Shown: positions 9,992 through 19,920 of the stretch, one piece after another
Layout: each line of letters opens with the position of its first letter
How positions within the stretch are numbered: the first letter of the stretch is position 1
Assembly (NCBI GenBank): GCA_034180415.1
Contig: JAXFOK010000059.1
Location: 62,001-126,000 of the forward strand
Direction of reading: 5' to 3'
From: CAKMMH01 sp927798255
GTDB lineage: Bacteria > Bdellovibrionota_C > UBA2361 > CAKMMH01
Length of the DNA stretch: 64,000 nt
The notes under the pieces: model-generated
The model's input: the letters and a program-made list of their open reading frames with translations, nothing else
What the model was told of the DNA's origin: nothing
Databases searched by the model: none
Position numbers and translations under genes: made by a program

Positions 9992-11120
9992 AAGACTAAT
10001 AACAAATTTTGATTGGAAGTTAGTATTATCAATCATTTTAATACCATTAATGGGATTAATAGTTCTTTATAGTGCTGGATATAATCCACTTGAAACAGTA
10101 ACACTAATTGATGGAAATTTATTTAATTTAGAAATAAAAAGTATTCCTGCTTTTAAACAATTTATATACCTAACAGCAGGAATAATAATAATGGTTATTG
10201 TTGCATTAATCCCCACAGAATTTTTCAAAAAATATGCTTACCTTTTTTATTTTATTACGATACTACTTTTAATTACTGTAATGGTTTACGGTAGCGTATC
10301 AAAAGGCTCAAGAAGATGGATAGATTTTGGAATACTAAAATTACAACCTTCCGAATTTGCAAAGCTTGCAACAATGATTGCAATGGCAAAATATTTATCA
10401 TCAAATACAACTAAAAGTTTATTAGATTTAAAGCATCTCTTTATTCCTCTACTTTTAGTATTTCTTCCATTTATATTAATAGTAACAGAACCTGATTTAG
10501 GAACTAGCTTAGCAGTAATGTTTCCAGCTGTAGCAATGATTTTATTTATTGGTATTAAATTGCGAATTTTATTAACAACATTTATTTTAGGTGGTCTTTC
10601 ATTAATACCTTTTTGGCATTTCCTAGCACCATACCAAAAAAGAAGAGTTACTGCGCTTTTTAATCCAGATTTCGATCCATTAGGAGCTGGTTATCATATT
10701 ATTCAATCAAAAATTGCAGTAGGTTCAGGAGGGCTTTGGGGAAAAGGTTTTTTAAAGGGTACACAAACTCAGCTACTTTTTTTACCTGAACATACGACTG
10801 ACTTCATATTTTCAGTATTAGCAGAAGAATGGGGATTTATAGGTTGCCTATTACTTTTGTTTTTATACTTTGTATTGCTATATAGATTACTAAGTATAGT
10901 TGTAAAATGTAATAATTTATTTACTTCCCTTCTATGCATAGGTGTAACATCATACATATTTTTCCATGTTCTTGTTAATATAGGTATGGTTATAGGATTA
11001 CTTCCAGTTGTAGGAATACCACTTGTGTTATTTAGTTACGGAGGATCATCTATGTTAAGTACAATGGTATCGCTCGGTGTTATACTTGGAATTAGTATTA
11101 GAAAAAATTTTTTTAAATAG
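9978..11120 (+). CDS. rodA: Peptidoglycan glycosyltransferase RodA
   Basis: A SEDS-family polymerase that elongates glycan chains from lipid II with PBP2. The 380-residue protein has about ten membrane helices and family signatures such as KGSRRWIDFG, LQPSEFAKL, EPDLGTSL, FLPEHTTDFIFSVLAEEWGF and the C-terminal GIPLVLFSYGGSSM. The start lies inside the end of mrdA. A Rho-independent terminator follows, closing the shape operon. Confidence 0.97.
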   Translation: MLLDRRLITNFDWKLVLSIILIPLMGLIVLYSAGYNPLETVTLIDGNLFNLEIKSIPAFKQFIYLTAGIIIMVIVALIPTEFFKKYAYLFYFITILLLITVMVYGSVSKGSRRWIDFGILKLQPSEFAKLATMIAMAKYLSSNTTKSLLDLKHLFIPLLLVFLPFILIVTEPDLGTSLAVMFPAVAMILFIGIKLRILLTTFILGGLSLIPFWHFLAPYQKRRVTALFNPDFDPLGAGYHIIQSKIAVGSGGLWGKGFLKGTQTQLLFLPEHTTDFIFSVLAEEWGFIGCLLLLFLYFVLLYRLLSIVVKCNNLFTSLLCIGVTSYIFFHVLVNIGMVIGLLPVVGIPLVLFSYGGSSMLSTMVSLGVILGISIRKNFFK

Positions 11121-11134
11121 AAAAATTATTAAAA

Positions 11135-11169
11135 AAAAAGGCCACAACAAATTACATTGTGGTCTTTTT
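11135..11169 (+). terminator. Rho-independent terminator of the mre operon
   Basis: AAAAAGGCCACAA pairs with TTGTGGTCTTTTT (one G-T pair) around a 9-base loop, ending in five T residues, 15 bases after the rodA stop. The A-rich 5' side also makes it usable from the other strand. Confidence 0.9.
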
Positions 11170-11171
11170 AA

Positions 11172-11185
11172 AAGTAGCGCTACTT
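11172..11185. repeat. 14-bp perfect palindrome AAGTAGCGCTACTT
   Basis: A perfect inverted repeat just after the rodA terminator, overlapping the end of the decayed gene at 11180. Its role is unknown. Confidence 0.6.
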
Positions 11186-11516
11186 AACATTATTTGACGC
11201 ATTTTTGTAAGCGTCTATTCTTTGACGCAATATCGTTTCTGCATTGGATGTGATTGCCCACAAAGCCACTCTAAATCTTCTAAAGTGACGTTATTGTCAC
11301 TAATCAGCCTATTTTGCTCTTTTTGCAATATCATCTATAGAAACTTCTTTTGAATGTAAAAACCCTAAAACAAAATATTTACACGAAATTTCAGAGGGAG
11401 CGCGCTGAATGATTTCGTACCAATAGGGATTACCTATCCGAAAGCAAAGTATTTTTTTCTTCAATTTCTTTGTCGTATTTTGTTTCTAGGCAAAAAGAAC
11501 TTGGATATTTTTCCAT
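11180..11516 (-). pseudogene. Decayed gene of unknown function, at least three frameshifts
   Basis: On the minus strand an ATG at 11516 opens a coding-like track (MEKYPSSFCLETKYDKEIEE). It continues in other frames as NPYWYEIIQRAPSEISCKYF with IDDIAKRAK, then as LISDNNVTLEDL, and ends as VALWAITSNAETILRQRIDA up to a TAG at 11180. Every jump is between stretches that look coding, so at least three frameshifts must have built up in about 112 codons. I do not recognise the ancestral protein. This is the most decayed of three adjacent dead genes on this strand. The calls come from manual frame stitching. Confidence 0.5.
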
Positions 11517-11745
11517 ATTATAGCCCTTTATTGCTAATATTAACCAAAATTTTTATGATAACCTCTTAAAAGGAGTACGAGGAAGATAGATTTTCTTAAT
11601 AACTATATTAGATCTATTTATTTTCATGAAAATATCTTAATATATTGAAAATATTAGTTTTTTAATTCAGTAATAAAATCACCTATTAAAATATCCTTTA
11701 TTTACATAATAATAGCAATAACATTCAGATAATCTCTAGAAAATT

Positions 11746-12506
11746 CTAAATCGTACTTACACTATGAGCACTTACCCTATAAGAATGGTCACCTTGAGAG
11801 TCAGACATTGGATTAGAATGAGAATTGTAAACATTATTATATAAAACTGTTCCATATGGATTTTGTTCGTTTTTTAAATATATAGACTTTTGATTATATT
11901 TCCTTGCAATTTCTTCTAACTCTAAAAGATCATTATTATCAACACAAGTAGTTTGATACGAAATTTCGGCATTGCCTTCATAATAACCTACATTTAATTT
12001 TATTCTATCTTTTTCAAATCCTATCTTTTCTAACTCCTTAAAAAAAATAGTAATCAATTTAGCATATGACTCATCAGTATATTCATTAAAAGGATCTTCA
12101 TTTCCATTTTGATGAAATGTTATACAAGCAAAATCATCTTCAATTTCAACAGGCCCATATAATGAAGTTGCTAAACCATTTTTATCAAAAATTAAACTAT
12201 ATATTCCATCCTAAAGGCATGTGTCAGTATCATTGAAATTTTTAAAATTTTTAGCAAAATTTTTAACAATATTTAATACACCTTTATATAGTGATACCTC
12301 TTGCATAAGTAAGTTAGAAAAGTTATCAGCATATTTATTTAATTCTTTTGGACCATTTAAAACTCTAATCGTGGAAATACATACATCATCGATTAAACTA
12401 ATTTCATATCCTAATCCCTTAGTTAAGTCATTATCAGCATTTACAGTGTAACATTTACAGTGCAACTTATATTCTTACTATTAACCATATAGTGATTATG
12501 TGTCAT
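11746..12506 (-). pseudogene. Gene broken by a 14-bp tandem duplication and an in-frame TAG
   Basis: The original gene appears to start at ATG 12506, with AAAGG upstream, as MTHNHYMVNSKNISCTVN. The 11-mer CATTTACAGTG occurs twice (12438-12448 and 12452-12462), a 14-base tandem duplication that shifts the frame; removing one copy restores a smooth reading into NADNDLTKGLGYEISLIDD. A second lesion is a TAG at 12211-12213. Beyond it the same frame stays open for 154 more codons to 11746. The protein would be about 248 residues with no family I recognise. The otherwise clean frame suggests recent loss. Recoding of TAG is unlikely because mreD and rodA end with it. Confidence 0.75.
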
Positions 12507-12725
12507 ACACACAACCTTTTACGTATTAAATATCAAAGAAAAACCTATTATTGTCTAACCTTTCATATTAGTATTTCTGCTTCATATTTTCAGAATAAAA
12601 ATTGGATATTTATCATATAAATTCTGATAAATAACTAATTGTAAAAAATTATAAATATATTAATATTCATCATAAATTCTTTAAATCTTGACTTATCAAA
12701 TGAAACAAATTAGATTATTTTACAT

Positions 12726-12809
12726 GCCTGGATGGTGGAATTGGTAGACACGTTGGATTCAAAATCCAATGCTAGTAATAGCATGAGGGTTCGACCCCCT
12801 CTCTAGGCA
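12726..12809 (+). tRNA. tRNA-Leu(CAA)
   Basis: A complete cloverleaf. The 7-bp acceptor stem is GCCTGGA with TCTAGGC (one G-T pair). The anticodon stem TTGGA/TCCAA encloses loop TTCAAAA, giving anticodon CAA. A long variable arm TGCTA/TAGCA is typical of tRNA-Leu, and the T arm is GAGGG/CCCTC with loop TTCGACC. The discriminator base is A and CCA is not encoded. It decodes UUG. It sits on the plus strand between two inactivated minus-strand genes. Confidence 0.97.
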
Positions 12810-12922
12810 ATTTAATATTCCAATTTTTCAATATTATATCAGTTGATTTAATATAAATTAAAGAATTTCCCTACTTTGAAGTGCAGCGTACATATTTATT
12901 TCAAAAAATGGTTGATTAATTC

Positions 12923-13401
12923 TCAATTCTTTAAATTTTTACGTGATACTTCATCTATATGTTCAGCAATTGAGTTTAAGTCAACCCCCTTAGATTCCAT
13001 ATACCAATAAGAAGCTCAATGCGCCCTACATCATCTTCACTCTTACTTTTATCCATAATATCCATATACTTTAATGTCAATTCAGTAAAAAACTTTAATG
13101 AATCATCTGTATATCTGTTTTCATCTTTTGTAAGAATATGAGTTGCCATAATATCAATTAGATTCTATGTCTTTTGAAATTTTTTATCTTCTAAATTAGT
13201 CTTTATTCCTTTTTGGCACTTATCTCTTAATTTTTCATCCGATAATTTTGTTTTAAATTCATTTTCTTTGTCAGGCTGAATTATAGTAACCAATTTTATT
13301 ACAAAGTTTACATAATCTACAAAATCTAAATCAAAAGTATTAGAATTCATATTCAAATACCTGTTTATAACTTTTAGTACCAAATCAAAAGGTCCCGTCA
13401 T
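12923..13401 (-). pseudogene. Gene broken by an in-frame TAG and a one-base frameshift
   Basis: The intact start is MTGPFDLVLKVINRYLNMNS at 13401, with GAGGAT upstream. After 78 codons a TAG (13165-13167) interrupts, yet the same frame continues open as NLIDIMATHILTKDENRYTD and through KYMDIMDKSKSEDDVGRIE. Near 13014 a single missing A would restore RIEASYWYMESKGVDLNS, which continues to a TGA at 12923. The ancestral protein would be about 158 residues, soluble and charged, of no family I recognise. It carries the same kinds of lesion as its neighbour at 11746. Confidence 0.7.
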
Positions 13402-13543
13402 GATCTATCCTCTATCTTAAGAAATACACGTAAATTCGTTATAATTTGTACTTCAATTTAGTATCATTATTATCAATACAAAAAACGTAAAGAACCGCAT
13501 TTTTTATAAATATTACAGCTATTTAAAAAATTCTAAATTTTGT

Positions 13544-13549
13544 TATAAT
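13544..13549 (+). promoter_or_regulatory. Candidate -10 box for a leaderless transcript
   Basis: TATAAT ends only 8 bases before the ATG at 13558, so transcription from it would begin within a base or two of the start codon. No Shine-Dalgarno sequence is present. The -35 region is not convincing. Confidence 0.4.
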
Positions 13550-13557
13550 AAAAATTT

Positions 13558-15762
13558 ATGAGTTATATAAATAGAAATATATTTAATAATTTTAATAAAT
13601 TAGTTAATTTTCCCATATTAAACGGTTTCATTATTGGTATCTTAAGTCTCTTATTATTAAATCCAAACTTCGAAATCATAAATATCACTTTAAATTTTAA
13701 ATTGTTAACTATTATTTCAGCGTTTTTAATTTTACTTCTTACATACGGACTTATTAAATCTAAGGGAAAGTTTTCAAGTATTGGTATTGGTCTATCTTTA
13801 ATAATTTTATTTTTTTCAAACACATTAAATAATACCTATTCTCTACTTCACGGACCAATAATTAAAGGTGAAATCTTACTATTTTTTCTAATATTTTTTG
13901 TCTTACTTATTAACAATAAACAAAAGTATATTTATAAAATTTTATTACTATCTCCTATTATTCTTGCTGCGATTTTCTTATTTGAATCAAAACAAAATTT
14001 GGTTTGGTCAGATGATAACCCAACATTTTCATATAGGCTTGAAGCATTAAAAAGATTTTTTCCAAATATCCCATTTTACTTTACAGGTTGGAACTCAGGA
14101 CTTGATGCAAGAGATTTTTTTGCAACAGGTGCGCTAAATATTTTCTTTTTAGCCTATCCTATTATTAAAATTTTAAATATAACTAAACACTACAATATTA
14201 TTTTAATATACCTTCTTTTTATTTTACTTCCCCTTTTTAACATATTAGCAGCAAAAATTCTTAAAAAAGACTTTAAATTTATTGCAATAGTTTCTGTATT
14301 AAGCGTAACAAACTCACTTTTTTGGTATCGTTGGGCCTTAAAATACGGGACACTTGGATTTATAACGAGCACAAGTTTGGCTCCTTTAGTATTTGTACTA
14401 GCAAGTAAACTTTTAAGTAAAAATGAAAATTTATCTAAAAATGAAGCAATACTTTTGGTAGTCACCACTTCACTTCTTCTTCTTTGGAGTGCCGCAGGAC
14501 TTATTTTTATCCCTTGTATTCTATTAGGTATTATATTTTTAAATAGGCTGCTTAAGAAAAAATATGTTTGTAAAATAATTTTAAGCCTAATGCTTATAAA
14601 TATTCCTTGGATTATTATTTTCTTTTCAGCATCAAATGTAGGAAATTTTATAAAAGCTGAAAAAAGCACTGAATTAGTAAACATAGAAACAAAAATCAAT
14701 TCTCATAACAATCAATTAACAAATAACTTAAAAATTGAAGGAGAAAAGACTTTTAAAACAAAAGCTACAAGTATTACCTTATCTAAATCTTTAAAAATCT
14801 TAAGAGAAACTCTAATAGGTGTAAATCCAATAATATATTTGTTTGTTCTAACTGGAATCTTTTTATTACCCAATACTTATAAAAACACATTTATATTAAC
14901 ATTTATTTGGCTTTTATTTTTAGGAACTGCTTATAGTCAAGTCAAGCCTCAAATGGAATTAGATAGAATGCTAATAGTATTAAGTATTCTAAGTATTATT
15001 CCTTGTGCTTTTAGCTTAGAAGAGCTTACAAAGCTTAGCTTTAATAAGTATACATGTTTATTAAATGCTTTAATACTATCCTTTATTTTTACAGGGATAT
15101 TATCAACTGGAAGTATATTAAAAAATCGCACAGTTGAAGTTTATTACAGACAAAATGATAGTATAAAAAATCTAATAAACTTTCTTAAAAATTATGAAAG
15201 TAAAGGAAGGATACTATTTTCAGGATTCGTTCTCCACGATTTTGGAGGTGGTCATATAGCACCTCTTCCCTTTATGACAGGAAAACAACTTATAGCTTCT
15301 AGTCCTTTTCATAATGTATGGAAATACACAGAGGTCATACCTAAAGAATTCTTAAGAGAAGACTATAAAATTGAAAACTACTTAAAACTTCAAAATGTTG
15401 AATTAGTAATCGCACATGAAAAATACTGGAGAGATTACTTTTTAAATAATATTAATTTTGAAGAAATTTATAAATTTAATAACTATAAAATATTTAAATA
15501 TAAAAATTTTTCAGATTCGTATATTTTAACAGGTAAAATTAAGAATATTGAAATTTTGGATAATAAAATTAACCTTACCCCATTATCAAAGGATATAGTC
15601 TTAAAATTTAATTACTTCCCTTTTTTGAAAACAAATAATTGTAAGATTTCTAATGAAAGCGTTTCTGAATCAATTAATTTTATTAAACTTTCTGATTGCG
15701 ATATTGGTAAAGCAACAACTATTAAAGCTAAAAATGCATTTTTAAGAGTATTTAAAAAATGA
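13558..15762 (+). CDS. Large polytopic membrane protein, GT-C or YfhO-like
   Basis: The 734-residue protein has about twelve or thirteen membrane helices in its first 500 residues, then a soluble domain of about 200 residues. A short motif WSDDNPTFSYRLEALKRFF (about 150-168) lies in a loop after the fourth helix, where GT-C glycosyltransferases keep their acidic active-site residues. The C-terminal part contains HDFGGGHIAPLPFMTGKQ (about 562-579), reminiscent of the PTPS-related membrane protein domain. It probably acts on a lipid-linked sugar at the cell surface, which is inference. It overlaps the next gene by ATGA, so the two are likely partners. Confidence 0.75.
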   Translation: MSYINRNIFNNFNKLVNFPILNGFIIGILSLLLLNPNFEIINITLNFKLLTIISAFLILLLTYGLIKSKGKFSSIGIGLSLIILFFSNTLNNTYSLLHGPIIKGEILLFFLIFFVLLINNKQKYIYKILLLSPIILAAIFLFESKQNLVWSDDNPTFSYRLEALKRFFPNIPFYFTGWNSGLDARDFFATGALNIFFLAYPIIKILNITKHYNIILIYLLFILLPLFNILAAKILKKDFKFIAIVSVLSVTNSLFWYRWALKYGTLGFITSTSLAPLVFVLASKLLSKNENLSKNEAILLVVTTSLLLLWSAAGLIFIPCILLGIIFLNRLLKKKYVCKIILSLMLINIPWIIIFFSASNVGNFIKAEKSTELVNIETKINSHNNQLTNNLKIEGEKTFKTKATSITLSKSLKILRETLIGVNPIIYLFVLTGIFLLPNTYKNTFILTFIWLLFLGTAYSQVKPQMELDRMLIVLSILSIIPCAFSLEELTKLSFNKYTCLLNALILSFIFTGILSTGSILKNRTVEVYYRQNDSIKNLINFLKNYESKGRILFSGFVLHDFGGGHIAPLPFMTGKQLIASSPFHNVWKYTEVIPKEFLREDYKIENYLKLQNVELVIAHEKYWRDYFLNNINFEEIYKFNNYKIFKYKNFSDSYILTGKIKNIEILDNKINLTPLSKDIVLKFNYFPFLKTNNCKISNESVSESINFIKLSDCDIGKATTIKAKNAFLRVFKK

Positions 15763-17555
15763 AAAATATCACTTTACTAAAATTTCTTAAATTTATTTTT
15801 TTAATAATCTTTGTTGGGTTATGTATTATTACATTCAAGACTAATTTATCTGATAGCTCTTTAGAATTTCTTTCTAAATTAAATTTAATTAACGATAATT
15901 CATTCACTAATTTAATTGATTATTCTTCAAATTCATATTACAAATGGAAATTTAATACCTACATATTTGGAATATCTAAATATTTATCCTCCTCATTTTC
16001 TTTGAATTTTAATACTGTCATTTATTATGTATGCTTAATATTCTTCTTTATTTTTAATACATACTTAACTAAGTGTATTAATCAAAAAATTTCAACATTA
16101 GCAGCAAGTATTATATCATTAAATTTCTTAATATTATTAATATTACTTTTTGGAAACAAAACATATGTAATATCAAGTATCACATTCTTACCTTTTTTTC
16201 TTTTTTCACTAATAAATGTAAATAAAGAAAACAAAAATACATTATTAAGTACTTTAGTATATCTTTTATCTCTTGTTTTTTTAATAAAATCATCAAATCA
16301 TTTTTCTTTTTTATTCATAATCTTTTCTTTTGTAATTATTTCATTTTTAAAACCTGAAAAAGTAAAATTTTCAAAGTTACATATAATTCTTTTAATAATT
16401 GCTATTACCTCATCGTTATTTTATATAACATTTAAGATTCCATATATTGATTCTTTTGATTACCCTTGGTACGCAAGAGTGGCGCAAGATGATGGACTTC
16501 CAGGTGTTATTAGGCCACTACTAAATGAAAGTGCATTAATTTCATATGTTGATGAAATTTCAGAAAAACATCTTTATTTACCGGTAGTATCATTTATTTC
16601 TATATACATTTTATTTATTATTATGCACTCATTTAGCTCAGAAAATTTGAAAAATAAATACTTATCATATTTTCTTTTATTTTTTATTATATCATTTCTG
16701 TGTGAATTCTATTTATCACCTAGTTTATCTTTAATTTTATTTTTTAAAACTATATGGAGAACGATACCTAGTATTTTGTCATTTTCATTCTATCCGATAT
16801 TTTTATTTTTAATGTTATTTTCATTCTATATCTTTATTACACAAAATATTAAAAATTTTATATTTTTATTCATTCTAAATGTTGTACTTGGAATCAATGT
16901 GATCTCATCAAATTATAAACCAGTTTTAATAAAAGATGATGCAATAAAATTTATGAAGATCACTATTAAGAATAATTACTTAAATTCGCAGCATAAAAAC
17001 ATAATTTTATCTCCTAGCGCATCTGTTATAAAATTATACGGATATAATTACTTAATTAATAAGGATAATTATTTAAATAAAAATATTTATAGGAATATAA
17101 AAGTATTAAGCCCAACTCTTACATCTAATTATGGTGAAAATTCTCTAAATCAAATTTTAAATAAAAATAACAATAAACGATATACTACATTACTTGGTAA
17201 ACAAATCGGGAAAGAATGGATCAAGATTTCTACAAAAGAAAAAAATAATATTTTAGGAATAATGCTTGATGTCGGAAATTTTAAAACTGATTTTCCAACA
17301 TCAATTTTAGTAAAAACTTGCGATGATGATAAGGAAAACTCAATTAAAGAAATTAATAACCTTGGAAATATCGAATTTACTCCGAGTAATCTGCCATACT
17401 TTGGTGGACAAAATATTATAACAATCTTATTTGATGAGATGATAAATACAAGCTGTATTAAAATTCTTCAAACTGGAATAAATGACAATTTTGAATGGTC
17501 AATTTCACAAATTAAATTTATACTTCCTGAAAAAGCTAGAAAAAATAAGGCATGA
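15759..17555 (+). CDS. Polytopic membrane protein, partner of the preceding gene
   Basis: This 598-residue protein has an N-terminal helix (about 8-25), about ten further helices to residue 380 and a soluble C-terminal domain of about 200 residues, the same plan as its upstream neighbour. The loop SFDYPWYARVAQDDGLPGVI (near residue 230) carries acidic residues that could serve a GT-C-like role. The start overlaps the preceding stop by ATGA, implying coupled translation. No family is recognised. The gene is convergent with the coupling-protein gene at 17683. Confidence 0.75.
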   Translation: MKNITLLKFLKFIFLIIFVGLCIITFKTNLSDSSLEFLSKLNLINDNSFTNLIDYSSNSYYKWKFNTYIFGISKYLSSSFSLNFNTVIYYVCLIFFFIFNTYLTKCINQKISTLAASIISLNFLILLILLFGNKTYVISSITFLPFFLFSLINVNKENKNTLLSTLVYLLSLVFLIKSSNHFSFLFIIFSFVIISFLKPEKVKFSKLHIILLIIAITSSLFYITFKIPYIDSFDYPWYARVAQDDGLPGVIRPLLNESALISYVDEISEKHLYLPVVSFISIYILFIIMHSFSSENLKNKYLSYFLLFFIISFLCEFYLSPSLSLILFFKTIWRTIPSILSFSFYPIFLFLMLFSFYIFITQNIKNFIFLFILNVVLGINVISSNYKPVLIKDDAIKFMKITIKNNYLNSQHKNIILSPSASVIKLYGYNYLINKDNYLNKNIYRNIKVLSPTLTSNYGENSLNQILNKNNNKRYTTLLGKQIGKEWIKISTKEKNNILGIMLDVGNFKTDFPTSILVKTCDDDKENSIKEINNLGNIEFTPSNLPYFGGQNIITILFDEMINTSCIKILQTGINDNFEWSISQIKFILPEKARKNKA

Positions 17556-17682
17556 TTACTAAAAAGTGCTCATAATTCCCTTGTTAAATTATTTTTAACG
17601 TAACTAGTTTTTATACTATGCATTTTCATGATAGACATTTTAATTTTAAATAGAAATTTACTAGAATAACTTTTTTAACCTA

Positions 17683-19896
17683 TTATTTTTTAGGTCTCTT
17701 AAAAGATGACACAGCACCTCTAATTCTAATCTTAGGACTTGACGATAATTTAAATTTTGTAGGTTCTTTGACTTCCTTTACTTTTACTACATTTTCATTA
17801 TTAATTTCTTGATTTTCTTCTTCTATAATTTTTTTATTTTCATTATCTTCATTTTCAGCGCTTTTATTATTATCTTTAATTTGTAATCTACTAGAAACAC
17901 TATCTTTAACTTTTATTCCACCAAAAATTTTATTTTTAAAATTCATACTAGAAAGATTAATTGACCTAGCAGAAACATTTTCTTCTGTTTTTGGCTTTGG
18001 TTTTGATTGCTTAGAATTCTTAGAACTTGAATATTGTGGTTTATCTGTTGATGGTTTTCGTGGTGAATCCTCATCATCTTCTAAATCTGCTTGTTCAATA
18101 GAATAGATTTTTGCATCAACCCATTCAGCAAGCCCGATTTCATCATTTTCAATTTTTTCAAATTGGTTAATATACTCTCTACCTTCCCAAGTTGGAGGAA
18201 GATCAGCATTAAACCAAAAAGAACGTCCTTTAACGATTTCACCATTTCCTAAATCAAAATATGCTAAACCTTTTTCAGCAGACATTTCATGCTTTAATTC
18301 CTCTGGGCTTACTAAATCTTTCTCAGCTTCACTTATACTAATATTTTGAGATTCACCACCTGTTTCTTTCATTCCAAAAGCGCTACTTGCAACACTAGAT
18401 GAAACACCACTACCTATCGATCTTTTAACTGCATTAATTTTTCCTATCCACTCTGCCATATCAGCTGCAGTTTGGTTATCACCTAGTCTCATCATAACTT
18501 TTAAGTTTACATTTGCCATCACACGCTCATAGAAAGATTGACTAAGTCCTAATGCTCCATCCATCAAACCACCTGTAGATTGAGCCCCGAATAAAAGTGA
18601 AAAACGTCCTTTTCTTGCAAGCTCAAAAAGATTTGCCCAAGTAGGACCAAATGTTGACGATCCTTCATCAATAATTACAAGATGTGGATCTTCAAGGTTG
18701 TGCTGTCTAGATGATGTGATTTCACCAATTGAAACCTCTAAGTCTTCTCTAAATAGTTTTACCATTCTTGCAGCACTTTCTGCGTCCTCAAGACGAGGAA
18801 GCATAAAGTAAATTAATTTTCCTCTTAAAATTGCATCTGTTAAATTTAAATCAGTGTAATTTGTACAGAAGATTCCACCCATTGATGAGCTGCTTATCGC
18901 ATGAAGCTCAGAAGAAATACCTCTTAAATTATCTGTAATTTTTGAAGTATCAAGAATCCCCTTTTTATCTCTATAACTTGCCGCCAAATGTCCAAGCTCT
19001 ACTACTGCTTGTTTTGCACCAATTTTTTCAAGCATATTTTTTAAATGTGGATATGCTAAATTAAAAGCCGAAAGTGCCATCGCTACATCTTTTATAGACC
19101 AAGCAAGACCAAAACTCTCAAGCGCTCGTATCATTCTATTTATTGAGTCAGATGCTAATCTATCATAGTGTTTTGTTGCACTTTGATCAGATGTCGGAGG
19201 AAGTCCTGCACGAAGTACCTTTCTTGCTTTAACATCTGCTCTTTGATTTGTAAGAACAAAATTATATGAATGAATAGTATCAAATGGATCTACAACAATT
19301 AAATCTTCAATTCGCCCAGTAATCAGTGCCATAAGAATAATATCAGCAAGTACACCCGAATCTCTTTTTGCGTCAATAAATGTAAATCCACTAGCTCTTC
19401 CTCTTGCCATTTGTTGAAGCATTAAAGACTCAAGCCATAATGTTTTACCAACGCCTGTTTTTGCGAACACACATCCATGGCTACACATATCATTATCACT
19501 AAGCCACAACGGTTCACCCGAGTCTAAACTAAAACCTACTAAATACTTGTCAATAATTTTCTTGCCTTTAGCCCTTGCATCATTAAGTGCAATTTTAAAA
19601 CAATCTCTCTGTGGCGGCATCCCTAGAACTGCCCTACCACCTCTTAATTCCATTTCATTTCTTCTGTCCTGTTCAATCATGTAGTCTTTTGCAAGCGATG
19701 AAACTATTAAACAATAAAAATATGTTGGAATCGCAGCGCCGAAAATAAATAATACAATTGCTGAAGCATCTGTCCATATAGGTAATATGACAAAAATAAC
19801 CATTACAATAGTGGCAATCGTAGCTCTTCTTGTTAAGAGCTCTCTTTCTTGCTCTCGTCGTTCTTCATATGTTATTTTTTCATACTGTCTTGCCAT
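17683..19896 (-). CDS. Type IV secretion coupling protein, DotL/TraD-like ATPase
   Basis: This inner membrane ATPase recruits substrates to a type IV secretion channel. The 737-residue protein has two N-terminal helices (26-42 and 46-66), Walker A AKTGVGKT (145-152), Walker B LVIIDE (406-411) and a GAQSTGG motif (437-443). The segments LTDAILRGKLIYFMLPRLED and KGLAYFDLGNGEIVKGRSFW follow the order seen in DotL/IcmO as I recall it. The last 170 residues are a charged, low-complexity tail, where DotL binds adaptor proteins. It is transcribed with the 622-residue gene upstream (24-base gap) and divergently from the TraL-to-TraC operon. TraD of F-type systems is the alternative subfamily. Confidence 0.85.
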   Translation of the reverse strand: MARQYEKITYEERREQERELLTRRATIATIVMVIFVILPIWTDASAIVLFIFGAAIPTYFYCLIVSSLAKDYMIEQDRRNEMELRGGRAVLGMPPQRDCFKIALNDARAKGKKIIDKYLVGFSLDSGEPLWLSDNDMCSHGCVFAKTGVGKTLWLESLMLQQMARGRASGFTFIDAKRDSGVLADIILMALITGRIEDLIVVDPFDTIHSYNFVLTNQRADVKARKVLRAGLPPTSDQSATKHYDRLASDSINRMIRALESFGLAWSIKDVAMALSAFNLAYPHLKNMLEKIGAKQAVVELGHLAASYRDKKGILDTSKITDNLRGISSELHAISSSSMGGIFCTNYTDLNLTDAILRGKLIYFMLPRLEDAESAARMVKLFREDLEVSIGEITSSRQHNLEDPHLVIIDEGSSTFGPTWANLFELARKGRFSLLFGAQSTGGLMDGALGLSQSFYERVMANVNLKVMMRLGDNQTAADMAEWIGKINAVKRSIGSGVSSSVASSAFGMKETGGESQNISISEAEKDLVSPEELKHEMSAEKGLAYFDLGNGEIVKGRSFWFNADLPPTWEGREYINQFEKIENDEIGLAEWVDAKIYSIEQADLEDDEDSPRKPSTDKPQYSSSKNSKQSKPKPKTEENVSARSINLSSMNFKNKIFGGIKVKDSVSSRLQIKDNNKSAENEDNENKKIIEEENQEINNENVVKVKEVKEPTKFKLSSSPKIRIRGAVSSFKRPKK

Positions 19897-19920
19897 TGAT
19901 TAAAACTCCAACCTATACTT

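Noticed and set aside
12726..12809. tRNA-Leu as an integration site of an island
   Set aside because: I found no second copy of its 3' end and no integrase in the window.
11746..13401. TAG recoding (pyrrolysine-like or suppressor) as an explanation for the in-frame TAG codons
   Set aside because: TAG ends intact genes such as mreD and rodA, both broken genes also carry frameshifts, and the tRNA between them has anticodon CAA, not CTA.
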